From NCBI GenBank assembly GCA_965224815.1, contig CBDDAF010000003.1, positions 1,984,001 through 2,048,000 on the forward strand: a stretch of DNA of 64,000 bases, in the 5' to 3' direction. A model generated the notes under the pieces. It was not told the origin of the DNA. It saw only the letters and a program-made list of their open reading frames with translations, and made no database searches. Positions 18,541 through 26,587 of this stretch are shown here, piece after piece; within the stretch, counting starts at the first letter, position 1, and the number at the start of each line of letters is the position of its first letter. Position numbers and translations under genes: made by a program. The DNA is from CAYPEL01 sp036479985. GTDB taxonomy: Bacteria > Pseudomonadota > Gammaproteobacteria > DSM-19610.

Positions 18541-18620
18541 GCAGTTGGTTTGAGCGCTCCCCGTTCGTATTTACGTAACGGGAATTCCTCCAACCCGGTT
18601 TCCCCAAACCGGGTGTTTTT
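18541..18620 (+). ncRNA. Candidate small RNA at the spf/ErsA position between polA and engB
   Basis: The gap between polA and engB holds a -10-like TATACT (18529-18534). A strong hairpin (CCCGTT and AACGGG around 18560-18582), a single-stranded CCTCC-containing segment, and a textbook intrinsic terminator at 18593-18620 follow. In E. coli this locus carries Spot 42 (spf), and in Pseudomonas the ErsA sRNA. I see no clear sequence identity to either, so the call rests on synteny and structure. No good -35 element is seen. Confidence 0.55.
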
Positions 18621-18658
18621 GACCCCGGTGCTTCCCCCTTGCATCCGGGGTTTTTTTT
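18593..18658 (+). terminator. Tandem intrinsic terminators
   Basis: The first has ACCCGGTTT and AAACCGGGT around a CCCC loop followed by GTTTTT (18593-18620). The second has CCCCGG and CCGGGG arms followed by eight T (18623-18658). Two strong terminators in a row insulate the sRNA-like unit from engB. Confidence 0.85.
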
Positions 18659-18679
18659 GCCTACAGGACGTAGGTACAT

Positions 18680-18783
18680 CGCGTGAGGCAGGGAAGCCGG
18701 AAGCGATGCCTCTAATTCAATATAAAGCCAGGTTCATATAAACGCGTGAGGCAGGGAAGCCGGAAGCGATGCCTCTAATTCAA
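18680..18783. repeat. Two direct copies of a 41-base hairpin unit
   Basis: The same 41 bases occur at 18680-18720 and 18743-18783 (period 63). Each unit folds as GAGGCA...TGCCTC around a loop holding GGGA and CGGAAG. The 22-base spacer differs. No ORF or ribosome site is associated. Confidence 0.85.
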
Positions 18784-18820
18784 CATATTGTGTGATCTTT
18801 CTTGCAAGTTGTACAAAAAT

Positions 18821-18881
18821 TGTAGGAGCGGCTTTAGCCGCGATGGGCGTACACCCAATCGAGGCTAAAGCCGCTCCTACA
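18821..18881. repeat. REP palindrome, copy 1
   Basis: TGTAGGAGCGGCTTTAGCCG and its inverted partner ending GCCGCTCCTACA enclose a short variable centre. It belongs to the TGTAGGAGCGGC-type REP family common in gammaproteobacteria. It lies downstream of engB. Confidence 0.93.
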
Positions 18882-18918
18882 GGTACCCACAAAATAATCA
18901 GAGATCTCCTGGTTCATT

Positions 18919-19512
18919 TCACCTCAACCACCGATCCAATTGCGAACAAGCTTCTTTCACGCCAGTTTTTTTCAGCGCAGAAAATAATTGCACGCTAGCT
19001 TCCGGGTGTAATTCCGGAAGTTGTTTGCGCACACTGAGCAAGGCCGAACTAGCAGGCCCACGCTTCAACTTGTCTGACTTGGTTAACAATATATGTACAG
19101 CCAACTCGGCTTCATAACACCACTTCAGCATTTGTTGGTCATATTCAGTGAGGGGATGCCGGACATCCATGAGCAAAATGAGACCCTGCAGTGATTGGCG
19201 GGTACGCAGGTAATCGGCAAGATTGCGTTCCCATTGTTGTTTCATTTTACGGGGTACTTTGGCGTAACCATAGCCGGGTAGATCGACCAGGCGGTGTGTG
19301 TCATCGATACCAAAGAAGTTGATTTGTTGGGTGCGCCCGGGAGTTTTACTGGTTCTCGCCAATGCGCGTTGGCGGGTAATCGCGTTCAGGGCGCTGGATT
19401 TGCCCGCATTGGATCGCCCGGCAAATGCCACCTCGGCCCCTACATCTGCGGGTCCGAGCTTGCTGTCAGGAACGCTGGTGAGGAAATGTGCTGTCTGGTA
19501 TTGCAGTGTCAT
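18919..19512 (-). CDS. engB: Ribosome-biogenesis GTPase EngB (YihA/YsxC)
   Basis: Translation from the ATG at 19512 gives 197 residues (MTLQYQTAHFLTSVPD), the normal EngB length; a longer frame to 19617 is not needed. GTPase motifs are in order: G1 AGRSNAGKSS, G3 DLPGYGYAKVP, and G4 LTKSDKL. EngB assists late assembly of the 50S ribosomal subunit. The polA-engB-cytochrome c4 arrangement is conserved in many gammaproteobacteria. Confidence 0.95.
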   Translation of the reverse strand: MTLQYQTAHFLTSVPDSKLGPADVGAEVAFAGRSNAGKSSALNAITRQRALARTSKTPGRTQQINFFGIDDTHRLVDLPGYGYAKVPRKMKQQWERNLADYLRTRQSLQGLILLMDVRHPLTEYDQQMLKWCYEAELAVHILLTKSDKLKRGPASSALLSVRKQLPELHPEASVQLFSALKKTGVKEACSQLDRWLR

Positions 19513-19651
19513 AGTAGGTATTTTCGCATATCTGGCAGGTATATCACGGTTGACCTTGCCAGCCCGGATAGGTGTACAATTAGCCGAATTTTTTGCTGGC
19601 CGAAAATTGTAGGTCACAAACGTCTGTTACAGACTCCGGAGAAATAGTTAA

Positions 19652-20260
19652 ATGAATAAAGGGCGTGTTTTTGCAGCAGTTTTAATATTGGCTGGTATGT
19701 CCAGTCAGGTAATCGCCGCTGGCGATGCTACGGCAGGCAAGACCAAATCGGCAACCTGTGCAGCCTGTCATGGAGTGGATGGTAACAGTGTTAATCCAGA
19801 GTGGCCTAGTCTTGCGGGTCAACACGCAAAATTTATAAAAAAACAATTACAGGATTTCAAGGCGGGTGATCGTACCAATGCGATGATGGCGCCGATGGCT
19901 GCAACCTTAAGCGATCAGGATCAGGCGGATTTGGCAGCCTATTATGCGAGTCAGCAGGCTAAGCAGGGTTCAGCCGACGAAACCCTGGTTGATCAGGGCG
20001 AGAAAATTTACCGTGGGGGCAACCCGACTACGGGTGTCGCCGCTTGTATTGGTTGTCATGGGCCTTCCGGGCGCGGTAATCCAGCGGCGAATTTCCCTTC
20101 GATCAGTGGCCAGCATGCCACGTATGTTTCCAACCAGTTATTTGCTTTCAAGAAGGGTGAACGGAGTAATGACGCCGGTAAAATGATGCGTTCTATCTCT
20201 ACCAAGATGAACGAAGAGGAAATCCGGGCTGTGTCTTCTTATGTGCAAGGACTGCATTAA
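19652..20260 (+). CDS. Di-haem cytochrome c4
   Basis: The 202-residue protein has a signal peptide (MNKGRVFAAVLILAGMSSQVIAA) and two haem-binding CxxCH motifs: CAACH at 36-40 and CIGCH at 131-135. Each is followed by a Met-rich segment that can supply the distal ligand (MMAPMAATL; MMRSISTKM). The two halves are internally similar, as expected for c4. It carries electrons in the periplasm to terminal oxidases. It is divergent from engB. Confidence 0.95.
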   Translation: MNKGRVFAAVLILAGMSSQVIAAGDATAGKTKSATCAACHGVDGNSVNPEWPSLAGQHAKFIKKQLQDFKAGDRTNAMMAPMAATLSDQDQADLAAYYASQQAKQGSADETLVDQGEKIYRGGNPTTGVAACIGCHGPSGRGNPAANFPSISGQHATYVSNQLFAFKKGERSNDAGKMMRSISTKMNEEEIRAVSSYVQGLH

Positions 20261-20288
20261 AAATATTACTATAAATTATGTTTTACGC

Positions 20289-20320
20289 AGGGCGGTCATT
20301 GACCGCCCTTGTTGTTTGTT
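20289..20320 (+). terminator. Terminator of cytochrome c4 gene
   Basis: AGGGCGGTCA and TGACCGCCCT form a GC-rich hairpin followed by TTGTTGTTTGTT, 29 bases after the stop codon. Confidence 0.8.
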
Positions 20321-20375
20321 CATCTATAAAAGTATATAAAACCCTACTTGTTGAGTTGTTTTTCGGTGTCTTACA

Positions 20376-20542
20376 CTAGGAGCCTGTCCGAGAATAGAAG
20401 ACGTCACGAGGGGAGCCTGGATTTGGCCAGATTCTTCCATTATTTTCGTTAAATATGCCCAATATTCGCCTCAAATAATGAAAAAATCTGACTCAAACCA
20501 AGCTCCCCTCGCAACGGCTTCTATTCTCGGACAGGCTCCTAG
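20376..20542. mobile_element. MITE-like long inverted-repeat element
   Basis: A 167-base element has perfect 25-base terminal inverted repeats beginning CTAGGAGCCTGTCCGAGAAT and ending with its complement. The arms stay imperfectly complementary further in (GAGGGGAGC against GCTCCCCTC), so nearly the whole element folds into one hairpin. CTAG at each end could mark a target site. There is no coding capacity. It looks like a non-autonomous transposon remnant; no matching transposase is in the window. Confidence 0.75.
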
Positions 20543-20691
20543 CAAGTTGTTGATCTGAACCGCAAAATGAACGTTTTATTGACGCTGGTGTCAATATGAG
20601 CAGTGCAATGGGGTATAGAAATGCCTGGAAATTGCGGCTGCAAAAAACTGATCGGTTGATCAACGTACTATATTTGTAACGGAGAAATGTA

Positions 20692-21342
20692 ATGAGAATG
20701 ATAGGGTCTTTGATGTTGGGTTTACTGCTGTCGCTGTCTGCCAGCGCAAAAGATTTTCAGGCCGGGAAAGAATATGTCGTCCTGTCTAAACCACAACCCG
20801 TCAATAGTTCAGACAAGATCGAGGTTATTGAGTTTTTCTGGTATGCCTGTCCGCATTGCTATCAGTTGGAGCCTATCTTGAATAGCTGGGTAAAAGATCA
20901 ACCAGCCGATGTTGAATTCATCCGCATACCGGCAGTGTTAGGGCCGCATTGGGAATTACTGGCGCGTGGTTATTACACAGCCGATGTTCTTGGCGTTGCT
21001 GATAAAATTCATGCGCCCTTATTTGATTATTTGCATAAATCGCGTAAACGTATTCGTAACGTCGGTGATCTGAAAACTTTTTTTGTTTCACAAGGTGTGT
21101 CAGAAGCTGATTTTGAAAAGACCTTTAATTCATTTGCTGTAGTGACTAAAACCAACCGCGCCAAACAGGCCAGCCAGCGTTATGGTCTTGACAGTGTTCC
21201 TACCCTGATCGTTGACGGAAAATACCGTACCGGCCCTAGTATTGCCGGTGGTAATAAAGGGATGTTTGACGTTGTTAATCATTTGATTGGATTGGAGCGC
21301 CCAAGTCAATCGGCTGAACCAGCCGCAGCAGCTGCTCAATAG
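20692..21342 (+). CDS. dsbA: Thiol:disulfide interchange protein DsbA
   Basis: A 216-residue periplasmic oxidase with signal peptide (MRMIGSLMLGLLLSLSASA). The thioredoxin active site is CPHC at 53-56 in FFWYACPHCYQLEP, and the cis-proline loop is SVPTLIVDGKYR. The CPHC dipeptide is that of strongly oxidising DsbA. A helical insertion lies between the two halves. The C-terminus is an alanine-rich tail (AEPAAAAAQ). It introduces disulfides in exported proteins, including c-type cytochrome precursors such as its neighbours. Confidence 0.95.
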   Translation: MRMIGSLMLGLLLSLSASAKDFQAGKEYVVLSKPQPVNSSDKIEVIEFFWYACPHCYQLEPILNSWVKDQPADVEFIRIPAVLGPHWELLARGYYTADVLGVADKIHAPLFDYLHKSRKRIRNVGDLKTFFVSQGVSEADFEKTFNSFAVVTKTNRAKQASQRYGLDSVPTLIVDGKYRTGPSIAGGNKGMFDVVNHLIGLERPSQSAEPAAAAAQ

Positions 21343-21375
21343 AATCACCTTTCTTCGGGGCGATGCCCAAAATAC

Positions 21376-21418
21376 AATATTGCAGCATGAGGTTGTACCT
21401 CATGCTGCAATATTTTTT
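21376..21418 (+). terminator. Terminator of dsbA
   Basis: An 18-base-pair perfect stem (AATATTGCAGCATGAGGT and complement) with a TGT loop runs into TATTTTTT. It is one of the strongest hairpins in the window. Confidence 0.88.
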
Positions 21419-21470
21419 ACACCACCCTTCATCGTAATCATGGCATACCGTCATAACGAACCAAATGAAT

Positions 21471-21534
21471 TGTAGGAGCGGCTTCAGCCGCGAAAAGGCG
21501 TATGCCGACCATCGCGGCTGAAGCCGCTCCTACA
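21471..21534. repeat. REP palindrome, copy 2
   Basis: TGTAGGAGCGGCTTCAGCCG and its inverted partner flank a variable centre. This copy carries the CTTCAG variant in place of CTTTAG. Confidence 0.92.
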
Positions 21535-21703
21535 GTTTTTTCGAATCTATCAAAGGCTCACGGGTAATTATTTATCGGAATTACTCCCGGTAGTAGATAT
21601 CACGGTATAGTATCTGAAGTGTCCCGGTGCATTACAAAATTACCGGAAATACTCGTGCCGGACTTACAGTCTGCACACTATTAATAATAAGGAGTACTCC
21701 CCA
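21535..21703 (+). promoter_or_regulatory. Leader of the TPP-enzyme operon
   Basis: About 170 bases hold a dyad GGGTAATT...AATTACTCCC near 21560-21585 and a GGAG ribosome site at 21691. No known riboswitch class is recognised. Confidence 0.35.
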
Positions 21704-23335
21704 GTGAACGCGGCGCAACTATTTGTAAAGTGTCTTGAAAATGAAGGTGTCGAATATATTTTTGGCGTGCCGGGCGAAGAAAATCTGGATTTCATGGATG
21801 CCCTGATTGATTCTGATATTCGTTTTATCACGACACGGCATGAACAGGGCGCAGCATTTATGGCGGATGTTTATGGCCGCTTGACCGGGCGGGCGGGTGT
21901 TTGCCTTTCTACACTCGGTCCGGGTGCAACTAATCTGGTGACCGGCGTGGCGGATGCCAATCTTGATCATGCGCCTGTTGTTGCCATTGCAGGCCAGGCG
22001 GGTACCAATCGTTTACACAAAGAATCTCACCAGGTACTCGATCTGGAACAAATGTTTCAAGCCATTACAAAATACTCTTCGCGTATATTGGCGCCGGAGG
22101 TTATACCCGAAGTGGTACGCAAGGCCTTTAAGCTGGCACAGACTGAAAAAACCGGTGCGACCTTTATAGAGTTTCCTGAGGACATTGCCAAACTTGAGGT
22201 CGATGCCCAACCGATGAGTGTCAAACAACCTATTGCACCGGAGCCCGCTCAATCGCAAGTTGAACTAGCGGTGGAATTAATTACCAATGCAAAGAATCCG
22301 ATGATTCTGGCCGGTAATGGCGTAGTGCGCAGTGGCGCATGGCAGCAATTAGCTGGCTTTGCTGAACAGTTGAATATCCCAGTAACCAACACCTTTATGG
22401 CTAAAGGTATTGTTCCCTTCCGCAATCGTACGTCGTTGGGAAGTGCAGGTCTGCAGGCCAATGACTATGTCAGTATCGGGTTTAACGAAGCCGATGTGAT
22501 TATTTGCATTGGCTATGACCTGGTCGAATACCATCCTTATCTTTGGCACCCAACCGGTGACAGGACGCTCATTCATATCGACCAGACCCCGGCCGAGGTA
22601 GACGAATACTACAGCGTGGCGGTAGAAGTGATCGGTGATATCAATCATAGCCTGCAACGAATTGGCAGTCTGGTTAAGCCACACCAAGGTCATGTCATGC
22701 GCCACTTGCGCAAAGCCCTGATTGAGGAAATGAGCCGACATAGCGAAGATGACGGATTTCCGGTCAAGCCACAGAAAATAATCTGGGATTTACGTACCGA
22801 GCTGGAGTTGGACGATATTGTGATTTGCGATGTGGGCGCACATAAAATGTGGATGGCACGGATGTTTCGTTGTGAATTACCCAACACCTGTATTATTTCC
22901 AATGGCTTCGCCAGCATGGGCATCGCAGTGCCGGGCGCAATTGCAGCGAAAATGGTGCATCCAGACAGGGCTGTGATTGCAGTGACCGGTGACGCTGGAT
23001 TTCTAATGAATTCTCAAGAACTCGAAACTGCCATTCGGCTGCAAATTCCGATTATCGTGTTGATTTGGAATGATGGCGGCTATGGTCTGATCGAATGGAA
23101 GCAGCAAACTCAGTTCCAGCGTACTACAAATGTGCATTTTGGTAATCCAGATTTTGTCCAGTATGCCGAATCTTTTGGAGCCAAAGGCTATCGTGTCGAA
23201 AAAGCGGGTGAACTGGCGGGTATACTTAAGATTGCCCGCGCCCAGCCGACAGTCAGTATTATCGATTGTCCCGTCGATTACCAAGAAAATCTGAAACTTA
23301 CCGAACAACTGGGTAATTTAATCTGTCCAACCTGA
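21704..23335 (+). CDS. Acetolactate synthase large-subunit-like TPP enzyme
   Basis: The 543-residue protein starts at GTG after a GGAG site. It shows the TPP-enzyme fold: FGVPGEENL and the catalytic glutamate in TRHEQGAAFMADVYGR at the N-terminus, a central domain, and a C-terminal TPP/Mg-binding segment (TGDAGFLMNSQELETA...WNDGGYGLIEW). It resembles stand-alone acetolactate synthases that work without a regulatory subunit, and no ilvN-like gene follows. It begins a tight three-gene operon with an EEP hydrolase and a diguanylate cyclase. Exact substrate is uncertain. Confidence 0.85.
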   Translation: MNAAQLFVKCLENEGVEYIFGVPGEENLDFMDALIDSDIRFITTRHEQGAAFMADVYGRLTGRAGVCLSTLGPGATNLVTGVADANLDHAPVVAIAGQAGTNRLHKESHQVLDLEQMFQAITKYSSRILAPEVIPEVVRKAFKLAQTEKTGATFIEFPEDIAKLEVDAQPMSVKQPIAPEPAQSQVELAVELITNAKNPMILAGNGVVRSGAWQQLAGFAEQLNIPVTNTFMAKGIVPFRNRTSLGSAGLQANDYVSIGFNEADVIICIGYDLVEYHPYLWHPTGDRTLIHIDQTPAEVDEYYSVAVEVIGDINHSLQRIGSLVKPHQGHVMRHLRKALIEEMSRHSEDDGFPVKPQKIIWDLRTELELDDIVICDVGAHKMWMARMFRCELPNTCIISNGFASMGIAVPGAIAAKMVHPDRAVIAVTGDAGFLMNSQELETAIRLQIPIIVLIWNDGGYGLIEWKQQTQFQRTTNVHFGNPDFVQYAESFGAKGYRVEKAGELAGILKIARAQPTVSIIDCPVDYQENLKLTEQLGNLICPT

Positions 23336-23338
23336 GCA

Positions 23339-24139
23339 ATGAACGTAGCAGCCAAAAATCAATCACCAGAACCTGCCAATGGAGCTCGGCTTAAGTTGTT
23401 GAGCTATAACATCCAGATGGGAATTTCGACGAATACTTATCGGCAGTATCTAACCCATAGTTGGAAACATATAGTCCCGCATCCACAGCGTTTTTCGAAT
23501 TTGGACCGGATGGCTAGCATGCTGAGTAGCTATGACCTGGTTGGCATTCAGGAGGCAGATGCCGGCAGTGTACGCAGTAGTTTCGTCAATCTGACCCAGT
23601 ATTTGGCGGCCAATGCCGGATTTCCGTACTGGGATGACCAGACTAATCGGCGTATCGGCCGCCTGGCACATCACAGTATGGGCGTCATGAGCCGCTACCG
23701 TCCTACAGGTATTACTGAACACAGATTACCGGGGCGGATTCCTGGCCGTGGTGCCATGGCTGTTCGTTTTGGCGATGGTGAAGAATCGCTGGTGGTTCTG
23801 ATTGTGCATCTGGCGTTGAGCAAGCGTGCGCGTTTGAGCCAGGTTGATTATTTGAGTGAGCTGGTTAACCAGTATCGACATGTAGTGATGATGGGTGATT
23901 TGAACTGCCGCTCACAGAGTACAGAAATTGACAGGTTACTAAACCGAACACTGATGACAGAACCACTGCATGGTATGAATACTTTTCCCAGTTGGCGTCC
24001 ACAACGCAATATTGATCACATTCTGGTCACGCCCACCTTGCAGGTGGAAAATGCTCATGTGCTTGATTACACGGTTTCTGATCATTTACCGGTTGCTATG
24101 GAAGTAGTATTACCCAAGCAAGTGTCGCTGGTGAGTTAA
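23339..24139 (+). CDS. Endonuclease/exonuclease/phosphatase-family hydrolase
   Basis: The 266-residue protein has the EEP fold's motif set in order: LLSYNIQMG, the metal-binding glutamate in LVGIQEAD, VLIVHLALS, MMGDLNCRS, and the C-terminal NIDHILVTP and VSDHLPVAME. No signal peptide is visible, so it is probably cytoplasmic. EEP enzymes cleave phosphodiesters or phosphomonoesters of nucleic acids, lipids or inositol phosphates; the substrate here is unknown. It starts 3 bases after the TPP-enzyme stop. Confidence 0.85.
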   Translation: MNVAAKNQSPEPANGARLKLLSYNIQMGISTNTYRQYLTHSWKHIVPHPQRFSNLDRMASMLSSYDLVGIQEADAGSVRSSFVNLTQYLAANAGFPYWDDQTNRRIGRLAHHSMGVMSRYRPTGITEHRLPGRIPGRGAMAVRFGDGEESLVVLIVHLALSKRARLSQVDYLSELVNQYRHVVMMGDLNCRSQSTEIDRLLNRTLMTEPLHGMNTFPSWRPQRNIDHILVTPTLQVENAHVLDYTVSDHLPVAMEVVLPKQVSLVS

Positions 24140-24142
24140 TCA

Positions 24143-25597
24143 ATGAGTGAAGTTACTGACAAACCAACCCAGGAAGCGGCGCTTTGGAAACAGAAGTACC
24201 TGGAATGCGTTGATGAACTTGAAACTAAGCAGCGCGCCGATGAGGTGTTGCGAAAAGCAATTTCGCGATTGACCCTGGCGGCAGATGGCCGGGATGCGCA
24301 GCTTGATAGTCAGCTGGAAAAAGTTCGCCATGCCATTCGTGACCGAGCTGAAGTTGCTGAGCTAAACCGTCACATTGAAGCATTGTCAAAACAGTTGGTT
24401 AAATTGGATAGTCGGCCAGCTAATGTCACAGCTGAAAAACCGGTCGTTCAAGAAAAACTAACCGTTGAAAAAGAAGTTGTTGCAAAGAGTGGTTTTATGC
24501 AACGCCTTTTCAAGTCTGATCGTGCTAAAACTTCCAGTTCAGCGCCAATCGTTGAAGGAATTTCTGTCGAACAAGCCCTGGTTGATCTGCTTGAGCATCT
24601 CGATGTGCCCAACAGCCTGGAGGATCGAGCCATGGTGTTGCGAGAGCAGATCAAGGCCGGCCATATTAAAGACGATTGGGAGTCTTTGCTTGATGATATA
24701 ACCGAGCTGATAAATGCCATGCATTGTCAGATGCGTGATGACCAGGAAGATCTGGAAAATTTTCTATCCGAAGTTAGCCAGCGCCTGCAGGAAGTGGATG
24801 CACATATACGCGGTAGCGCCCAGTCCGAGGATCAGGGTAAGGATAATCGCAGCGAAATGGATACAGCTGTGCGCCGTGAAGTCGAGGAAATCGGTAGTAG
24901 TGTGCGTAACGCAGCAGATATTGACCAGCTAAGAGGCTCGGTGGAATCACACCTTGAATCTGTGCTTGGACACATGGATGAATATCAGCAGTCAGAAGAA
25001 ACTCGATACCTGGAAAACCAGCAAGCAATGCAGGATATGAGTGAACAGCTCAAGGGTATGGAGACAGAATCCAAAGAATTGCGTGAGACCGTTGTTCGGG
25101 AGCGTGCCCAGGCGATGACCGATGTTTTAACCGGCATCCCAAATCGACTTGCCTATGATCAGCGATTTAAACAGGAAGTTGCACGCTGTAAGCGTTTTGA
25201 TACTTCGCTTGTGCTGATGGTCTGGGATGTCGATTTATTCAAGGCAGTCAATGATACATACGGACATAAAGCGGGTGATAAAGTACTTAAACAACTTGCT
25301 ACGGCACTGGCTAACGGTATTCGAGAAACCGATTTTATTGCCCGCTATGGTGGCGAAGAATTTGTTATGCTGATGACGGGATCTCCGATTGAAGCTTGCA
25401 AGCAGGTGGCTGATAAATTACGCGCTAACCTTGAAAAGATCGGTTTTCATTTTCGTGGCAAGTCAATTACGGTGACTGCCTCTTGCGGTTTGTCAGCGTA
25501 TCGGGAAGAAGAGTCGCCGGAACAATTGTTCGAACGTGCCGACAAGGCGCTTTATAAAGCCAAGGAGCAGGGCCGTAATCAGTGTGTTATTGGTTAA
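24143..25597 (+). CDS. Diguanylate cyclase with long coiled-coil N-terminus
   Basis: The 484-residue protein has about 320 residues of mostly helical, charged sequence, then a GGDEF domain. The active site reads GGEEF at about residue 403, a catalytically competent variant. RETD lies five residues upstream and matches the inhibitory I-site (RxxD). No membrane helix or PAS/GAF domain is visible, so signal input is through the helical region. It should make cyclic di-GMP from two GTP. It starts 3 bases after the hydrolase gene. Confidence 0.9.
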   Translation: MSEVTDKPTQEAALWKQKYLECVDELETKQRADEVLRKAISRLTLAADGRDAQLDSQLEKVRHAIRDRAEVAELNRHIEALSKQLVKLDSRPANVTAEKPVVQEKLTVEKEVVAKSGFMQRLFKSDRAKTSSSAPIVEGISVEQALVDLLEHLDVPNSLEDRAMVLREQIKAGHIKDDWESLLDDITELINAMHCQMRDDQEDLENFLSEVSQRLQEVDAHIRGSAQSEDQGKDNRSEMDTAVRREVEEIGSSVRNAADIDQLRGSVESHLESVLGHMDEYQQSEETRYLENQQAMQDMSEQLKGMETESKELRETVVRERAQAMTDVLTGIPNRLAYDQRFKQEVARCKRFDTSLVLMVWDVDLFKAVNDTYGHKAGDKVLKQLATALANGIRETDFIARYGGEEFVMLMTGSPIEACKQVADKLRANLEKIGFHFRGKSITVTASCGLSAYREEESPEQLFERADKALYKAKEQGRNQCVIG

Positions 25598-25635
25598 TCA
25601 ATTATTCATTTTGAATCAACATGGAGGTTTCTTCA

Positions 25636-26307
25636 ATGAAACAATCTTTTCAAAAATATAGTTTAGTGGCGGTACTGGGAGCTGCATTGAGCATGAATTT
25701 AACTGCTCAAGCGCAAGAGGTTGCGGTGGGTGTCAAGACTGGCACGCTGGGGATGGGTATTGAAGTGATAACGCCATTGAAAACTGACCTTAATGGCCGG
25801 TTAGGTTTTAATTATTTCAGTCTCAATGACAGTCAGGATCTGACCGACATTGATTACGATATCGATATTACATTACTGACTTTTTCAGCCTTGCTCGATT
25901 GGCACCCATTTGGTAATAGTTTTCGGCTCAGCGGTGGTGCTTTTTACAATGGCAACAGCGCCGATGTGAAATCCAAAGCGGCGGGGTCGGTTGATATCGG
26001 CAACCAGACCTTTTTTATAGGTCCTGCCGACCAGGTCAGCGGTGAAGTCGACTTTCGTAAATTTGCACCCTACCTGGGCTTCGGCTGGGGTAATAATTTG
26101 GGTGACCAGAATAAAATTGCCATCAGCCTGGATTTCGGTCTGATGTTCCAGGGCAGTGGCAATGTTGATCTGCAGGCCAATGGCTTGTTGGCATCAGCGC
26201 CGGGTATTGATGCCGCCTTGGCGAATGAAGAAAGCGAAGCCGAAGATGAGTTTGATGCTTTCAACTATTATCCGGTAATTTCGCTGGGTCTATCGTATCG
26301 ATTCTGA
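25636..26307 (+). CDS. Outer-membrane beta-barrel protein of unknown function
   Basis: The 223-residue protein starts at the ATG preceded by GGAGG eight bases away; an in-frame ATG at 25621 lies before that site. It has a signal peptide (MKQSFQKYSLVAVLGAALSMNLTAQA). Alternating beta strands end in LGLSYRF, with the terminal phenylalanine recognised by the BAM machinery. A central YDIDITLLTFSALLDWHPF strand is typical of small OmpW/OMP_b-brl-like barrels. It probably follows the upstream operon but has its own ribosome site. Confidence 0.8.
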   Translation: MKQSFQKYSLVAVLGAALSMNLTAQAQEVAVGVKTGTLGMGIEVITPLKTDLNGRLGFNYFSLNDSQDLTDIDYDIDITLLTFSALLDWHPFGNSFRLSGGAFYNGNSADVKSKAAGSVDIGNQTFFIGPADQVSGEVDFRKFAPYLGFGWGNNLGDQNKIAISLDFGLMFQGSGNVDLQANGLLASAPGIDAALANEESEAEDEFDAFNYYPVISLGLSYRF

Positions 26308-26339
26308 TTAAACTACTAGATTGCTGAGCCAGCAAAGAC

Positions 26340-26403
26340 TGTAGGAGCGGCTTCAGCCGCGATGGGCGTAATACATCCTATCAAGGCTGAAGCCGCTCTT
26401 CTA
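26340..26403. repeat. REP palindrome, copy 3
   Basis: The left arm TGTAGGAGCGGCTTCAGCCG is intact. The right arm is degenerate (GCCGCTCTTCTA), so this copy is decaying. Confidence 0.88.
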
Positions 26404-26587
26404 TTTTATCTATTTGATAAATAACAATAAAACATATATCTCTATTTATAGAGTATACTATATATTTGTTCGATTCCTGGCTTCATAGCCGACAATCCTT
26501 GCAAGTTGTTTGATAAAGCTAGCCATATCTTTATAGATTAAACTATAATTATAGCACTCTATATATTTAATCAGAGAGCGCTATTTT
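26404..26587 (+). promoter_or_regulatory. AT-rich leader of the tetR gene with palindromes
   Basis: Three AT-rich dyads are seen: TTTATC-N5-GATAAA (about 26405), CTCTATTTATAGAG (26440-26453) and CTATAATTATAG (26543-26554). One or more could be the autoregulatory operator of the TetR-type protein that follows. Confidence 0.4.

Noticed and set aside
18511..18741. Possible 76-residue gene between polA and engB
   Set aside because: It runs straight through both strong terminators and a repeat; the RNA reading is much better supported.
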